This document shows, in pieces, positions 11,205 through 23,105 of a stretch of 64,000 bases of DNA. Below the pieces are notes generated by a model. It searched no databases. It saw only the letters and a program-made list of their open reading frames with translations, and was not told the origin of the DNA. Position numbers and translations under genes: made by a program. This DNA comes from Telmatactis stephensoni (taxonomy: Eukaryota; Cnidaria; Anthozoa; Actiniaria; Isophelliidae). The number at the start of each line of letters is the position of its first letter. Position 1 is the first letter of the stretch. Location of the stretch: assembly GCA_029948255.1 (NCBI GenBank), contig JALIZF010001888.1:558001-622000 (forward strand), written 5' to 3'.

Positions 11205-13020
11205 TAAACCTTCCAAAATTACTCCTATTTTTAAGTCTGACGATGCTAATGATTATAGGCCAATAGCTCTGTTCTCTGTTTTTAATCGAATATTTGATAC
11301 AAACGCTTAATTGATTTCGCGAAAAAAGTAATCTGTTATTTGAATCTCAATATGGATTTAGGAAACAGTTTTCCACTCAGCATGCTATCCTAGATATAAT
11401 AAGCCAATCTCGACAAAAATTTTATTCTTTTAGACTTATCCAAAGGTTTTGACACAGTGGACAATAATATTTTACAAGTAAACTCTACTTGTATGGATTT
11501 CAGGAGTTATTCATGATTGGTTTCGATCTTACTGTTTGTTTTCAATCAGCTGGTAAAAGCCCTTGAATCTTATTATCTAGCTTCAAATAACGGGCAAACG
11601 TTGCCCTTCATGTGCTCTCAACCGCATACAATACCATATTGAAAATTTGTCATTCAGCTGAGAAAAAATGTTCACGAGAGCGGATAGGACGTCTATTGCA
11701 AACAGGCAATTTGCATGCGGGCCGAACTCAAAGTTCATCAGTTGGTCCAAATATCCATGCAGTAAAGAAAAAAACAAAAGAAAAATTACATGTGGCGTAC
11801 CACAGGGTTCTACCTTGGACTTCTTGTATTCTTATTATATATTAATCATGCCTTTTGTCTCTTTTAACGTCCTAAGGTTTCAATTATTTGCGAATGACCC
11901 TAATAGCCACTGAACAAATACTTAGAAACTCTAGAAACCGTAGTGAATAGGGAACGAACCGAACTTGATGGTTAACAATTAATGAAGCTAACCCTTAATA
12001 TATTAAACAATATCTAACGTTGTTATCTTCTGTCATCATCGCAAAAATTCGTCGTATGAGGTCAGTATCAAAATTGACGATAAGTTGATAGGATGTAAAA
12101 TTATGTTAAATGTCTTGGCCTACTAATTGACTGTAATCTTTCGTGGGAACAACATACATCAACCTCAATTGTAATAAGGTAAGTAAAACTATCGGGATTA
12201 TTTCTAAACTTAGACACTTTGCGGCCACTATTACTCTCACAACATGCACTGAATCTCATCCAACCTTATCTTATGTATGGCCTTAAGGCTCCTATAGCAA
12301 AAAGGAAGCTCTCAGGCTGATTTGTCTTATTCATATATTGATTTATTTTAGATACTGATTTCTTTTAGACATTGATAGATATTGATATGTCAGTTTAGTT
12401 ATTGATTCATTTTTTGATAGAAAATACTGTTCTCTTTCCCCGAGTAGTATCCTCCCAGTCAACCTGTTTTGAGTGTGCATTAAATTTAAAGTATGATATG
12501 ACAAATCATATACACCAATGCATTTTCTTCAGTTAGTAGTATTCATTTCTATAATACTTTATAAAATATTTGAGATATAACGCGCGCGCTGATTGGCTGG
12601 CTTCCATGTTTATATCAGAGGACAGAGACATGGCTTGCTCAAAAAACATCGAAAATATTTTATAAAAGCAATATAAAACGATTGCTTATGTCTCTGTACT
12701 GTGATATAACCACTCTGGAAGATGTAGAGCACTCGAAAAGCAAGAGAAACACTCGGCTACGCCTCGTGTTCCTAAGCTTGCTTTTCTCTTGCTCTACATC
12801 TTCCATCGTGTTTATATCACAGTACAGAGACATGCGCGCGCGTTTTATATTCCTTAAAGATCGCCTGCTTCAAATAAACACTATTTACTCCGGAATAAAT
12901 ATCCAGAAAAACATTTTTCCTCGTGTTGGAGCTGAATTATGGAATCAGCTTCCGCAGTACATACGAGAATCAAATTAGAATTAAAAAGAAAATCAGGCAA
13001 TTTTTATTTAGTGATTTAAT
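11205..13020 (+). mobile_element. Degraded non-LTR retrotransposon (LINE) reverse transcriptase
   Basis: Frame-broken translation shows the usual order of LINE reverse transcriptase blocks: KITPIFKSDDANDYRPIALF (about 11215), FESQYGFRKQFSTQHAILDI (about 11340), LDLSKGFDTVDN (about 11432), GVPQGSTLDF (about 11800) and FANDPNSH (about 11885). A CLGLLIDCNLSWEQ-like block lies near 12115 and a C-terminal FPRVGAELWNQLP near 12920. The catalytic FADD/YADD box reads FAND, and stops and frameshifts are frequent, so it is dead. A foldback element (12573-12852) has inserted before the C-terminal block. Confidence 0.85.
12573..12852. mobile_element. Foldback MITE inserted in the dead LINE
   Basis: Inner arms ATGTCTCTGTACTGTGATAT (12688) and ATATCACAGTACAGAGACAT (up to 12833) pair perfectly, as does GAAGATGTAGAGCA with its complement. 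Outer CG-alternating runs (ATAACGCGCGCGC and GCGCGCGCGTTTTAT) pair as well. It separates the LINE C-terminal coding block from the rest. Confidence 0.75.
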
Positions 13021-13500
13021 TAACTTTCGATATGGTGAAATCTCCTAACTCTACCAATCTCCTTCATCCTGACCTAACCTATTTCGCCATTTGTTTTCTT
13101 TATATCACCAACCGACTGTAGTATGCAGTTTTTCAATCTGATAGCTTCCGATAGCTTCTTCATAATCAAATATATGTTTATATAAGTTAACTATTTTCAA
13201 TTTGCACTTCTTGTAAAAATCGTTTATACATAAACCCCCCACAGTTCGCTAAATTCGAGTATGTGTATTTCAATTATTGAACTACATATACTCAATATGA
13301 TACTGAGTATTACATACAATATTCAATATATTCGATATTAAGTATTGAATAAGCTTGAAACATGAATGGACTTATCCTCTATTTCATGTAGTGCACGCTA
13401 CAATTCGAATATCATCCAGAACTTATTTCCTAAATACTTTTGACTTGAGTCGAAAAACTTTGGACAAGATGACAAAGCATGTCTAAAAAACATTACTGAC

Positions 13501-13593
13501 ATCATCGTTTTGAAAAATACGAGTACAAAACGTAAGAGATATCAACACAAGCCCGCACAGCAGACATAAGGCAACAGCTTTAACTGATCCCAT
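13501..13593 (-). pseudogene. Stray copy of an astacin signal-peptide exon
   Basis: The minus-strand frame MGSVKAVALCLLCGLVLISL, ending FCTRIFQNDD, matches the first exon of the astacin gene (7588-7669) in length and pattern, including the ILQDDD-like end. The donor base pattern differs: GATGATGTCAG here against GATGACGGTAAG there, which shifts the phase. I see no zinc-site exon downstream on this strand; the dead LINE occupies much of that space. I infer a fragment of a duplicated astacin gene, although a short secreted-peptide gene is possible. Confidence 0.6.
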
Positions 13594-13943
13594 CTCTTCA
13601 ATCGCAATCATTCCCAGGAGAGTGAATTGAATCAAAATACATGGCAGCCATGTTGGTGGTCTTGACAAAAGAAAACCACCAACATGGCTTCCATATCTTT
13701 TGTTCAATTTACTCAGATCATGAGATTTCGAACAATGAAACGTATTGTGACTGTATTGGGAGTGTGGGAAAACATTGAGGTAAGCGAATAAGGTCTATTA
13801 AGAACGAATAATTCACATTCTAAAACTCATAAATAGTTAATGAGCCTAACAAAAATCGAATATTTCTATTCTGGTCACGTGATATGACCTGTATAAAACT
13901 TCAGTATTATATTATCTGTTGAATTCAGTTTTATATCACTGAT

Positions 13944-14128
13944 CAGGGTCGTAGCGAGACTTGAAAAACTGGGGGGGACACAAGGTCACTTCGCATCAAG
14001 TGATGCATAATTAGCATTTATTTTTTAATTAATCGAACATTTCTTCCCTACTCTGTTCTTTCTTTTTAATATTTTCAGAAAAACTGGGGGACATGTGCCC
14101 CCCAGCCCCTTTGGATGCTACGACCCTG
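13944..14128. mobile_element. MITE with CAGGGTCGTAGC ends
   Basis: Perfect 12-bp terminal inverted repeats CAGGGTCGTAGC / GCTACGACCCTG enclose an AT-rich core with two AAAACTGGGGG stretches. Non-coding. Confidence 0.8.
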
Positions 14129-16102
14129 CTGATATAGAATCAATAAATCAATGAGATAGAATTGATGTTTATTCATCAGTGCCATATCGTCTTGCACAGT
14201 AGTTCTCAATAGACTCAATAGTTTCTATGGGCGAACTAAAAACTTAAAAAATAAAATAAAATTTCACGTAACTTACTAGAATAAATTGTTTTACCTGAAT
14301 GTTGGAAGAAACGAAGTACAAGGGAAAACACCCTCTATATTATACAGGTATTTTCGAACCAATCAGCATTCTATGACGTCACTAGTCACATGCCTCGAAT
14401 CAAGTGAATGCTGCAATCGTCATGCATACCACAAGGAATGAATGGAAACTTGTAGACGTGGATGACCGCCTCCTGCACTGCAAAATCTATCGAATAAAGT
14501 AAATGTAAGTATTACATTTACATAGCACAGGTTTCAGCATTAATAACAGGAAAATATGAAGGACAAAGTAACAGTGCTGGATCTATGCCGTCCATACATC
14601 ATTAAAAATGAAAGACATTCGAGCAAAGATCTGTCATATACATAATGAGTATTTGAAGAACGTCTCTACCATATGAGTTTACTTGTATAAAACAACGGAG
14701 GTTCAAAGGAAATGCACTAATTAATTATTTCTCTTCACTTGCATAGTGCCTTTTGATGTTCGATAACTAAAGAACTTTAAAGAACTTGGGAGCAAACTGT
14801 GGAAACCAGAAGAGACCACAAGTGTTACTGCAGCTTTTTCATTCATTTAGATAATCGAAAAGGCAAAGAAAATCAACTTTTAGTCGATTCAGGTAAGTGG
14901 ATGTCATTTTTTCTAATTCAAAATCATTAAAAATTGTAGAACTCAAAAGTGTAAAGAAAAATTCAGTTAGTGACCTTAATTTCGTCTATAAAAGCAAAAC
15001 GACCGAATCTGCGGAACTGAATTTACTGAAAATACCGAAAGCCACGATTAAATGAAATCCGACAAAAAACTATTTCAACAATGATATTCGACTTGAATAA
15101 GAAAATACGAGCCAAAATGGTTTATTTTGTACATAAAAAAATTGTTCAAGGAACTGGTATTCAACAAGGCTTCAAATTTCACAGATACACGCCCCTCACA
15201 AATATGACTTTCCCGCGCTGGCAATACAACTTTAGAATATTTGTTGCATTGCGCTAGAAACATTTGTCCCGATTGCTTAAAAATCATCCCAATCTTTGCC
15301 TGTCTCGGTAAACAACAATTTAAAGATATTGCTTGTAAAATTATATTTGCCATTGCCCGGGTGTGTGCTTACTCGCGAGTGTTCAAGCAGAACAAATCGT
15401 GTCCAAAAGCACAAAGGTTTGAACTTCTCTGCTGATTGTGAGAACTAAAAGCTTCATACATTGAACATTGCATTTTTTTTACAGCAACGAGAAAAACAAT
15501 TTAATATACATCACTAGGACAAAAAAAAAGAGAGAAAAAGTTATGGCTCAAAAATATATTTCTCGCGCTAAGACAGGAAACTTTCTTCGCTAAGTTAACT
15601 ATAAATTATAAAGTCAGGTGCTAAGGTAGAAAACAAAAAGCCCTCCTTTAGTTTTGAATTGCATAATGAAATACAAAAAGAAAATTGGTGAAGTAGGGCG
15701 TGTTTCTGTCATCAAAAATTGATAATTTCTAGTTATGGGGAAAAAGTAAGCTTAATTAAGATGCGGCAAGATTCATACTCAAAAGGAGTGAAAGCGAACC
15801 TAATTAACATTTACTACGTGGAAAATTTTTGAATTTTACAGAACTAAGAATAATTCAGGCTAGTGTGAATATTTCTGATAGTAATATTTATAATTATGAA
15901 GCAAAAATGTGAATAATAGTATATATGTAGAAAAATCTAAAATATCATACAAATTCACTTTTGAAGTGTCACAAAAAAAACGGCGACAAAAATAGACAGA
16001 CAGACCAACAGACCACAAAAACAACAACAACAAAGAAACAGCATATTTTATCAATTTTAATCTTCATGACCAATTTTCAACGCTTTGTCTCTCCCTGAAG
16101 CC

Positions 16103-17574
16103 ATGCTGCCATTCCTTCAGTCAGCCATTTTGACATACCTCGTCTCCATGGTAACATCATCTCAAGACACCTGTCCCATGGTACAATACACAGGATCCTT
16201 CAGTGCTGACGACCACGTGGATGGCCACGCCCTCAAGGGATATTCCTACAGAAACGTCACAGTTTTTGATCTCCAAAAGTGCTTCAGTACGTGTGTGATG
16301 GACTGTAGATGTCTGGCCTATCAGTTGTTTGGTACACGTTGTGAAGTGATGGACGAGGACAGATACACAGCTCCAAACCAATTTCTGCAAACACCAGGCT
16401 ATCAGTACTTTGGACTCAAACAGAGGTTTAAGACACAGGTAAGATTAGCAGAGAATGTAAAATGATGATTATTTGTCTAGACAACCAAATAGGCCAGTTC
16501 GTCGTCAAAACGTATTGTGTTGGTCAATGTCACTCAGCCTCGATTGCGCGCGTAATATATTCATTACAGTTTTGGTATATACTAAACACGAGTATACTAG
16601 GGACGTGTGAATAAACATATATATCAACAATTTTCGCTGAAAGTATAAAATCTTACGGGAAAAAGAGGCTGACTCCGAGTAAGATACTGATCCACTGAAC
16701 AATCTTCTCCATTGAAATACTCTAGAACATCGTTGCTGGCTGTGGTGGAACATGCAGAAATGGTTGTTGTCGACACATTTCGTGTCAAAACGGAGGAACG
16801 TGTGTCGAAATGTGTGAAGACGTCAAACGAAAGTTCGTCTGCAACTGTCCTTTAGGATTCGCAGGGAGACTGTGTGAGACACCCTTCAGTTGTGCTGCAC
16901 ATAAAGGAAAACAATCGGGAATCCATCCAATCACTGTGCTGTCCACAGGAAAGAAAATCGATGTCTATTGTGATTTCTATTCAGAACCTGGTGTGGTGTG
17001 GACGTTAATCGAGTCCTTCGCCTTTGAAAAAAGATTACCATATCAAGACAAACCATTTCTACGAGATTTTCCCGTCAATGACAAAATCCCTAACTGGTCT
17101 GATTATCGTATGTCACGCTCTGTTATGTTACACATTAGAAGTCACGCAACGCTATGGAGGAGTACTTGCAGGTATGACACAGATGGTTTTCAAAAGCAAG
17201 ACTATATGAAAGCACGGTTGTCAGACATGGACATCATGGCGTACCATGGGGAAAAAGGTATTTGTGCTAAATTCCAGTACATCAACATACGAGGACAACA
17301 TTGTTCAAGCTGTACTACACATTTCTTTCAAGATGCGTCGTCCCGTCATCCCTACGTTGACAGTTATTTTGGGAAAAAAATCGGTTGCAGCTGGCCGTGC
17401 GCATGTGCAGGGAGCATTTATAAATCCCTAGGGAATGGGTACAGCTGGGATGACAACTTTGGATTCTATTTGATACACAACCCTGCACATCGATGCTCGT
17501 CGTCGTCTTCTTCTACCACACAATGGTGGCTTGGTACATTAATCTACAACGACGACGACGACGACGTCCCCTAG
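16103..17574 (+). CDS. Secreted PAN/Apple-EGF-fibrinogen-like protein, copy 1 (intact)
   Basis: Two coding exons, 16103-16438 and 16726-17574, joined in phase 0, give about 394 aa. A signal peptide (MLPFLQSAILTYLVSMVTSS) is followed by a PAN/Apple module with DLQKCFSTCVMDCRCLAYQL (about 57-76). Exon 2 opens with a Cys-rich EGF-like module (CQNGGTCVE ... CNCPLGFAGRLCE). A C-terminal domain of about 220 aa follows, starting like a fibrinogen-related domain (VYCDFYSEPGVVWTLIESFA) and rich in Cys, Trp and Tyr. I recall this layout from secreted and skeletal-matrix-type proteins of corals and anemones; that match was not checked. The protein ends in a Ser run, STTQWWLGT and an Asp run. It is probably extracellular and adhesive or lectin-like. 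The ATG follows the only good signal sequence; an upstream non-coding exon is possible. Confidence 0.85.
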
Positions 17575-17594
17575 GGTCGTCCAAAAATGTTCAT

Positions 17595-18145
17595 TCTGCA
17601 CATCGATGTTCTTCGTCTTCTCCTACCACACAATGGTGGCTTGGTACACCAGTCTAAGGTCTTCTCCTACCACACAATGGTGGCTTGGTACACCAGTCTA
17701 AGGTCTTCTTCTACCACACAATGGTGGCTTGGTACACCAGTCTAAGGTCTTCTTCTACCACACAATGGTGGCTTGGTACACCAGTCTAAGGTCTTCTTCT
17801 ACCACACAATGGTGGCCTGGTACACCAGTCTAAGGTCTTCTTCTACCACACAATGGTGGCTTGGTACACCAGTCTAAGGTCTTCTTCTACCACACAATGG
17901 TGGCTTGGTACACCAGTCTGAGGTCTTCTTCTATCACACAATGGTGGCTTGGTACACCAGTCTAAGGTCTTCTTCTACCACACAATGGTGGCTTGGTACA
18001 CCAGTCTAAGGTCTTCTTCTACCACACAATGGTGGCTTGGTACACCAGTCTAAGGTCTTCTTCTACCACACAATGGTGGCTTGGTACACCAGTCTAAGGT
18101 CTTCTTCTACCACACAATGGTGGCTTGGTACACCAGTCTAAGGTC
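17595..18145. repeat. 44-bp minisatellite, about 12 units, derived from the PAN gene's last exon
   Basis: The unit is GGTCTTCTTCTACCACACAA followed by TGGTGGCTTGGTACACCAGT and CTAA. Its core is the same sequence that encodes SSTTQWWLGT at the end of the upstream gene (17505-17545). The array starts with a second copy of the coding block CTGCACATCGATG just after the stop codon. A 44-bp period shifts frame each unit, and stops recur every third unit, so it is not coding. It probably lies in the 3' UTR or just beyond. Confidence 0.95.
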
Positions 18146-18265
18146 ATCCAAAAACATCCTTTTAGTAGCAAAGCTGATAAAAATACAATGGATCAGGTGG
18201 TCACTGGTCTGTTCTGCTTCAGTAATATCAACTAGTTTGTACATAATAGTGCAATGAGACAATAC

Positions 18266-18553
18266 CAAGGGATCATAATACTAAGAGAGCGAAACTCAGT
18301 ATTGATGTCTGTGCGATGTTCGTGGCGACTAAGGCTATTTTTAGTAACTTTGCCATCGCGTGCGCAAGGCTCTCGAACAATAGAATTTGATTGCCAAAAG
18401 AAAACGGTCCTGTCCGCGCGCACGTCAAAAATCAAAATCTATTGTTGGAGAGCCTTGTGCGCGCGATGGTGAAGTTACTAAAAATAAGCTTAGTCGCCAC
18501 GAACATTGCACAAACATCAATACTGAGTTTCGCTCTCTTAGTATTATGGTCTC
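18266..18553. mobile_element. Foldback MITE, ends ACTAAGAGAGCGAAACTCAG
   Basis: The arms pair over about 130 bp: TACTAAGAGAGCGAAACTCA at the left, and TGAGTTTCGCTCTCTTAGTA at the right. A second member with the same ends is at 56443-56706 in an RSPH4/6 intron. Confidence 0.85.
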
Positions 18554-18864
18554 TTGACAATACATATTAAGTTTTATTTCACGGATATATGGCGTGCACT
18601 CTACTGTACAACTAAATAGAAAACTGAAGTTCTTTGTATTAGCTTTGAAGCCTGGACTTGGAGCAAGGCTCCATAAAAGAACTAGTGATTTCGTAGATAA
18701 CTATGCATTCAGTCAAAAGGCTATCAGTGTTTATATATACAGTGTTGTATTCACAGGTTGTTTCATTGTGTATATTGGATGCAGTTGAATCGGACTGGAT
18801 ATGTTGTATTGAAAACTGTAGCAGAAAAAAATCACAAATCCACCGACACGTCAGATGATTAGCT

Positions 18865-19023
18865 GCAGGGGCAGATCCAGGATCATCTTTAGGAGAGGGT
18901 GCACAATCTATAAATTGGAAACTGTCGAGAGGATATTTTGGAAAATATTGAGAAAAAAGGACTCAAAGACGTCTCAGGAGGGGTGCATACCCCCTGCAAC
19001 CCTCTCCTTAGTCCGCCTCTGAG
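18865..19023. mobile_element. MITE-like element with CAGGGGC(A/G)GATCC-type ends
   Basis: The left end CAGGGGCAGATCCAGGAT and the right end TTAGTCCGCCTCTGAG are imperfect complements, with an inner pair TTTAGGAGAGGGT / ACCCTCTCC. Non-coding. Confidence 0.6.
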
Positions 19024-19619
19024 GTCTCTGAGGTGTTCTTCTGTACAATATATTAAAATGTCATTTGATGTAGATTATAATTCTGAAAGTAAAGATTAGA
19101 GAGGTAAGGACAGACAAAACTGTACTCAAAATTAGCGCACATATAGCTAAAACAACTCTAAGAGCGTTACAGAAAGCAAAAATATAAGACTTGTGAGAAA
19201 AGTGTCAACCCAGAAATTTACCTAATTTTGTTTCTCATTTTGCAACAAGTGCGCGCGTTTGAGTGAAGTATATTAACGGCGTGCATAGTATTAATATACG
19301 CGCGCATACTTGTAGGCAACAAAAGAGGAATGTAAACATTTGAAACTGGTCTCTTTCGAAGACCTTAAAGGACAACTGCTACTGAATTTTCAAAATACCC
19401 AAACCTATGTATTTAGACTTTCAGGCTAAGACTTCAGTTCAATTTCAAAATAGTTGTTGTATTGCAAGAAAAATGAATTTTTTGGTAGGTTCAACAGCTT
19501 TCTTTGTAAGCAGCTCAATATTATTGTGCGAGAGAAATATATGAGAAGTGGGAATATTTCTTATTTCGTATACTAGGAAATACTGTGAACAAATGCGTCA
19601 CTTATGATGTGTCTTTGTA

Positions 19620-19830
19620 ATGGTTGGTCGAGCGGTCAGTGCGCCGGCCTTTCACCGCTGTAGTCCGGGTTCGAGTCCCAGCTCGAGCGCCTGGATCATA
19701 TGTTTATATCATATGTTTATCATAGTTTGTTTGATGTGTTGTTCTCTACCATGCCACGAGGGTTTTTTCTTCGGGTCTTCCGATTTTCCTCCCTCAGCAA
19801 AAATCAACATGTGAGTTGAGCAATGTTTGC
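19620..19830 (+). mobile_element. tRNA-derived SINE
   Basis: The head carries a perfect A box TGGTCGAGCGG (19624) and a perfect B box GTTCGAGTCC (about 19669) at tRNA spacing. The body then continues without a tRNA 3' end for about 150 bp, to a tail AAAATCAACATGTGAGTTGA. That same tail, without the head, occurs at about 29490, so it is a family 3' end. RNA polymerase III transcription is expected for the family. Confidence 0.8.
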
Positions 19831-20703
19831 AAAATAATTGTTTTGATAAAGAATGATGCTTTTCTGTGTGAGGACAAATTTATTCATGCAAACAAACAGA
19901 AAATGACAAGAAAATAGTCAGTGTAAAAGTTGCATGTTGTGCTTTATCTGCAATAAAGAACTGAAAACATATGGCTTGAACAAACAACAAGAACAACAAA
20001 TTCAATAAAATTCAGTATATAATTCAGTATGCTCAACCAACGACAAGAACGAAGATTTTGGCTGGTAGTTGAAAACGCAAAAATGAGTTTCGCCTATTTT
20101 CTCGAGTCCCTGATTATTGTAGAGCTTACCTTCAAGACCAGAAGTTTAGCCTGAAGTCCATTCTGCATTAGCCACCTCTTCATTTGATTTACGCTCCGTA
20201 TTTTCCTTCTTTTCCCTTAATTTCTTTTCTCTTGCCTGCACCTTGAAGAACCATTTTGGTTGACGTGCATGCTTGTTGAACTTTGATCCTAGCTAGGCTA
20301 GCTAGGTTCACAAACAACGCGCGCGCGCTCCTTGAAATACCTTGAGGATTCCCGCCAAAAGCCACAGGCGTAGTATTTTCATCGATCACTGGTCAAATCT
20401 AGCTGCATTTGAATTACTCTACCCTCTATTTCCTAAAGATACTTATATGTTTCATTTTTTCTACTCTTCCCAATATTTTTTTTGGGGGGGGGGGGCTCTT
20501 TTTCTCTAACCCATCCACCCTCCCTCCCTAGGGATTTTGTTGTCATGATGAACCAGGTACAAAATTATAATTATCATGAAAACAGATTCAGTCTTTAAAA
20601 TCATAAATCGTGTTTTATATGTAGTTTGAGTCCACTGACTAGTCTTGGTCCACTGAGTAGACTTTTTTCAAGAAGTGAGTAGTTTTAGGCAGAGGTAGAT
20701 TAT

Positions 20704-20770
20704 ACAATCTCGTACCCAGAGCCTGCGTTCCTTGGTCAAAGAGGAACGCAGGCTCTGGGTACGAGATTGT
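20704..20770. repeat. Perfect 28-bp-arm hairpin
   Basis: ACAATCTCGTACCCAGAGCC and the following bases pair perfectly with GGCTCTGGGTACGAGATTGT across an 11-base loop. Fragments of the same family, containing GGTACGAGATTG, occur near 63260. Confidence 0.85.
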
Positions 20771-21264
20771 AGATTATATGATTACTCAGTCATGTGAGCC
20801 GTAAACTGAGCTTAGTCAGATATTTGCCATAAAATCGAGCGACCCGTAAAATTTTTACTATTATATCCATTTTGAAATCACTGGTGATTTCTGCAATCTG
20901 ATTGGTTAAAAATAGTGCAATTATAGCATTAATTGCACCATTTCGGATCATTAATTGCATCATCTCGCTCATCATTTCCACTTTAACCAATCACAAAACA
21001 GTATATTTTTTTGAGATTTCAAAATGGATATGATTAATTGGTAATAAACTTCGTGTCGTGCAATTTTGGTTTGAAATCACACTCGTGATTAACAAACTGC
21101 ACTCCCGCTACGCGGTCGTGCAGATTTGTAATCACTCGTATGATTTCAGCCCAAATTGCACTCCACTCAGTTTAATTACCATTATAAAACTCGAGTCGTT
21201 ACTCATGTTTCCGAGTAGCGATTACTCAGATATCTGAGTAAGAGCGTAAAATTAAAGCACAGTT

Positions 21265-22385
21265 CGTGCGGGCTTCCTGTGTTTCTACTATTGGGTTTCC
21301 TGTTTACCGAAAAGCTAGGTTTCTAAGCCAATTGGACAATGTGATGCATGTGTTTCATCGCTACAATAGCTGCAAGTTTTGATGGAATTTTGACAGTTTG
21401 AGGTTCCAAATAGCCGATTTGCATGATGCCGTCATTTGACTACAACTACCAGAATGCTTTACGAATTTTCTTTCTTATTTAGATTTGTTTTCTCTCTTGA
21501 GGATAGTTAAACAATTGGTACTAATTAATTTACAAAAGAAAGTGGGCAAAGCATTCTGGTAGCTGTAGTCAAATGACGGCATCATGCAAATGGCCTATTG
21601 CAGGAAAATCAACAAAAACAACTCAAGCATGTTAAGGCCTGGGTCAGGCCTTTATTTAGCATAAAATGGTATTTTTTTACATTTCAAGAGAAATATTGAA
21701 CATTTCGCTTTCTAACTTGGAGACGTGTTAGAATTGGTCGATTTTGAAAAATTCTCATTGACAAAATGGGGAACGCTTGGTCACGTGACCATCTACGTAA
21801 TATAGAAAATGACAAAAATTCAATGGAAAATGGGCCGTATAGAGACGTAAAGTGAAATAATGAATGAGATGTCAATTTATGACTTTTGGGGTTGTCTTTC
21901 AAAATCTGCCTGGAATGGTGGTCCATCATTGATTGTTAAGGAGATATTTGGTAAAAGAGGTCACGTGACCAAACCAGGTATTTACAAATTTGCATCTTAC
22001 TCCTCACCGTTTAAATGAAGTCATCCATTCCAGGCAGTTTCTAACTTATCTAGATGTCCTTAACAGTTACACATCAAAAACAGTCTTCATTAAATGCATT
22101 TTCACCGGCCCATTTTCAAATTAATATTTTTTCATCCTATAGGTCACGTGACCTCCGAATTCTGACCATACACAAATAAAAATGTTAAGGAACCTGATTA
22201 TGACTATGGGCCAAAATTATATCTAAGTACAATTAATATTGGTAGAGATATTGCAATTTTAGGTTATTTAGTTCGGCCCAATGACCCAGGCCTTAACATG
22301 CTTGAGAAATCTACGTTACTGCCAAATAAGGTAATGCCTGAATATATATGGAATAGATTTCATGGCCGTGCGAACGACAACTTTT
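21265..22385. repeat. Second copy of the 5829-6095 repeat, split by two foldback elements
   Basis: Matching order is kept: CGGGCTTCCTGTG, AAAAGCTAGGTTTCTAAGC, TTTTGATGGAATTTTGACAG, GCAGGAAAATCAACAAAA, then TGCCAAATAAGGTAATGCC and CATGGCCGTGCGAACGAC. The element at 21409-21599 (ends AATAGCCGATTTGCATGATG and CATCATGCAAATGGCCTATT) sits between the third and fourth blocks. The element at 21622-22306 (ends TCAAGCATGTTAAGGCCTGG and CCAGGCCTTAACATGCTTGA) sits between the fourth and fifth. The 5.9-kb copy is the empty-site reference for both. Confidence 0.85.
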
Positions 22386-22740
22386 TATAGAGATACTATG
22401 TTTGATATGCACTATGATATACATGCTCCGAAACCTGACTGGACTGAGCCACCAGGTAGACTGGCACTCTGTCCTAGCTATTCACAAACACTTTCACATT
22501 TGATCATATCTATATGTAATTTGCGCTATACAAATGCTGAAATTTCTTTCTTTCTTTCACATGCCGCAAATTAAATGAACGCTGCAAGCGGCGACATGCA
22601 AATCGATAGTGGATGACCGGCTCTTGCACGGCGGCTGCCAAAAAATGTAGAATTGAGTAGTATAGGTTATTGTAAGTTATTTGTTAACAAAATAGTTTTC
22701 CATTGTGATGAGTGTATAATTTGGTTATAATTAATGAAAG

Positions 22741-23105
<365 letters not shown>

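Larger units (their letters stand above)
7670..13500. other. Intergenic region without recognised genes
   Basis: Upstream of the astacin ATG. It holds foldback elements (8114-8480, 8669-9023, 9345-9509, 10674-10791), a 33-bp tandem repeat (9815-9940) and a degraded LINE (11205-13020). A block at about 10226-10325 resembles 14308-14410, and both carry CCAAT-like boxes next to TGACGTCA. I see no convincing host exon. A minus-strand frame near 10140-10230 behind a good acceptor could be a last exon, but I cannot support it. Confidence 0.6.
14390..18150. repeat. Duplicated segment, copy 1 (partner about 22560-27530)
   Basis: Blocks in the same order match the second segment. The AATGCTGCAA...GGATGACCG block is at 14401 and 22576. 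An ATAATGAGTATTTG...AAGGAAATGCACT block is at 14642 and 23322. The CAACAAGGCT region is at 15160 and 23828. Then come the whole PAN gene and the 44-bp minisatellite. Non-coding parts have diverged strongly while the gene is almost identical, so selection or gene conversion has acted. The second copy is longer because of microsatellite growth and inserted elements. Confidence 0.85.

Noticed and set aside
11205..13020. Host gene with reverse-transcriptase-like exons
   Set aside because: Order of RT blocks, lost catalytic residue and many breaks fit a dead LINE.
17595..18145. CRISPR-like array
   Set aside because: Units are direct 44-bp tandem repeats without unique spacers, in a eukaryotic genome, and they derive from the adjacent exon.
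19620..19700. Possible tRNA gene
   Set aside because: A and B boxes are good, but there is no acceptor-stem partner at the 3' side and the sequence runs on into a SINE body.
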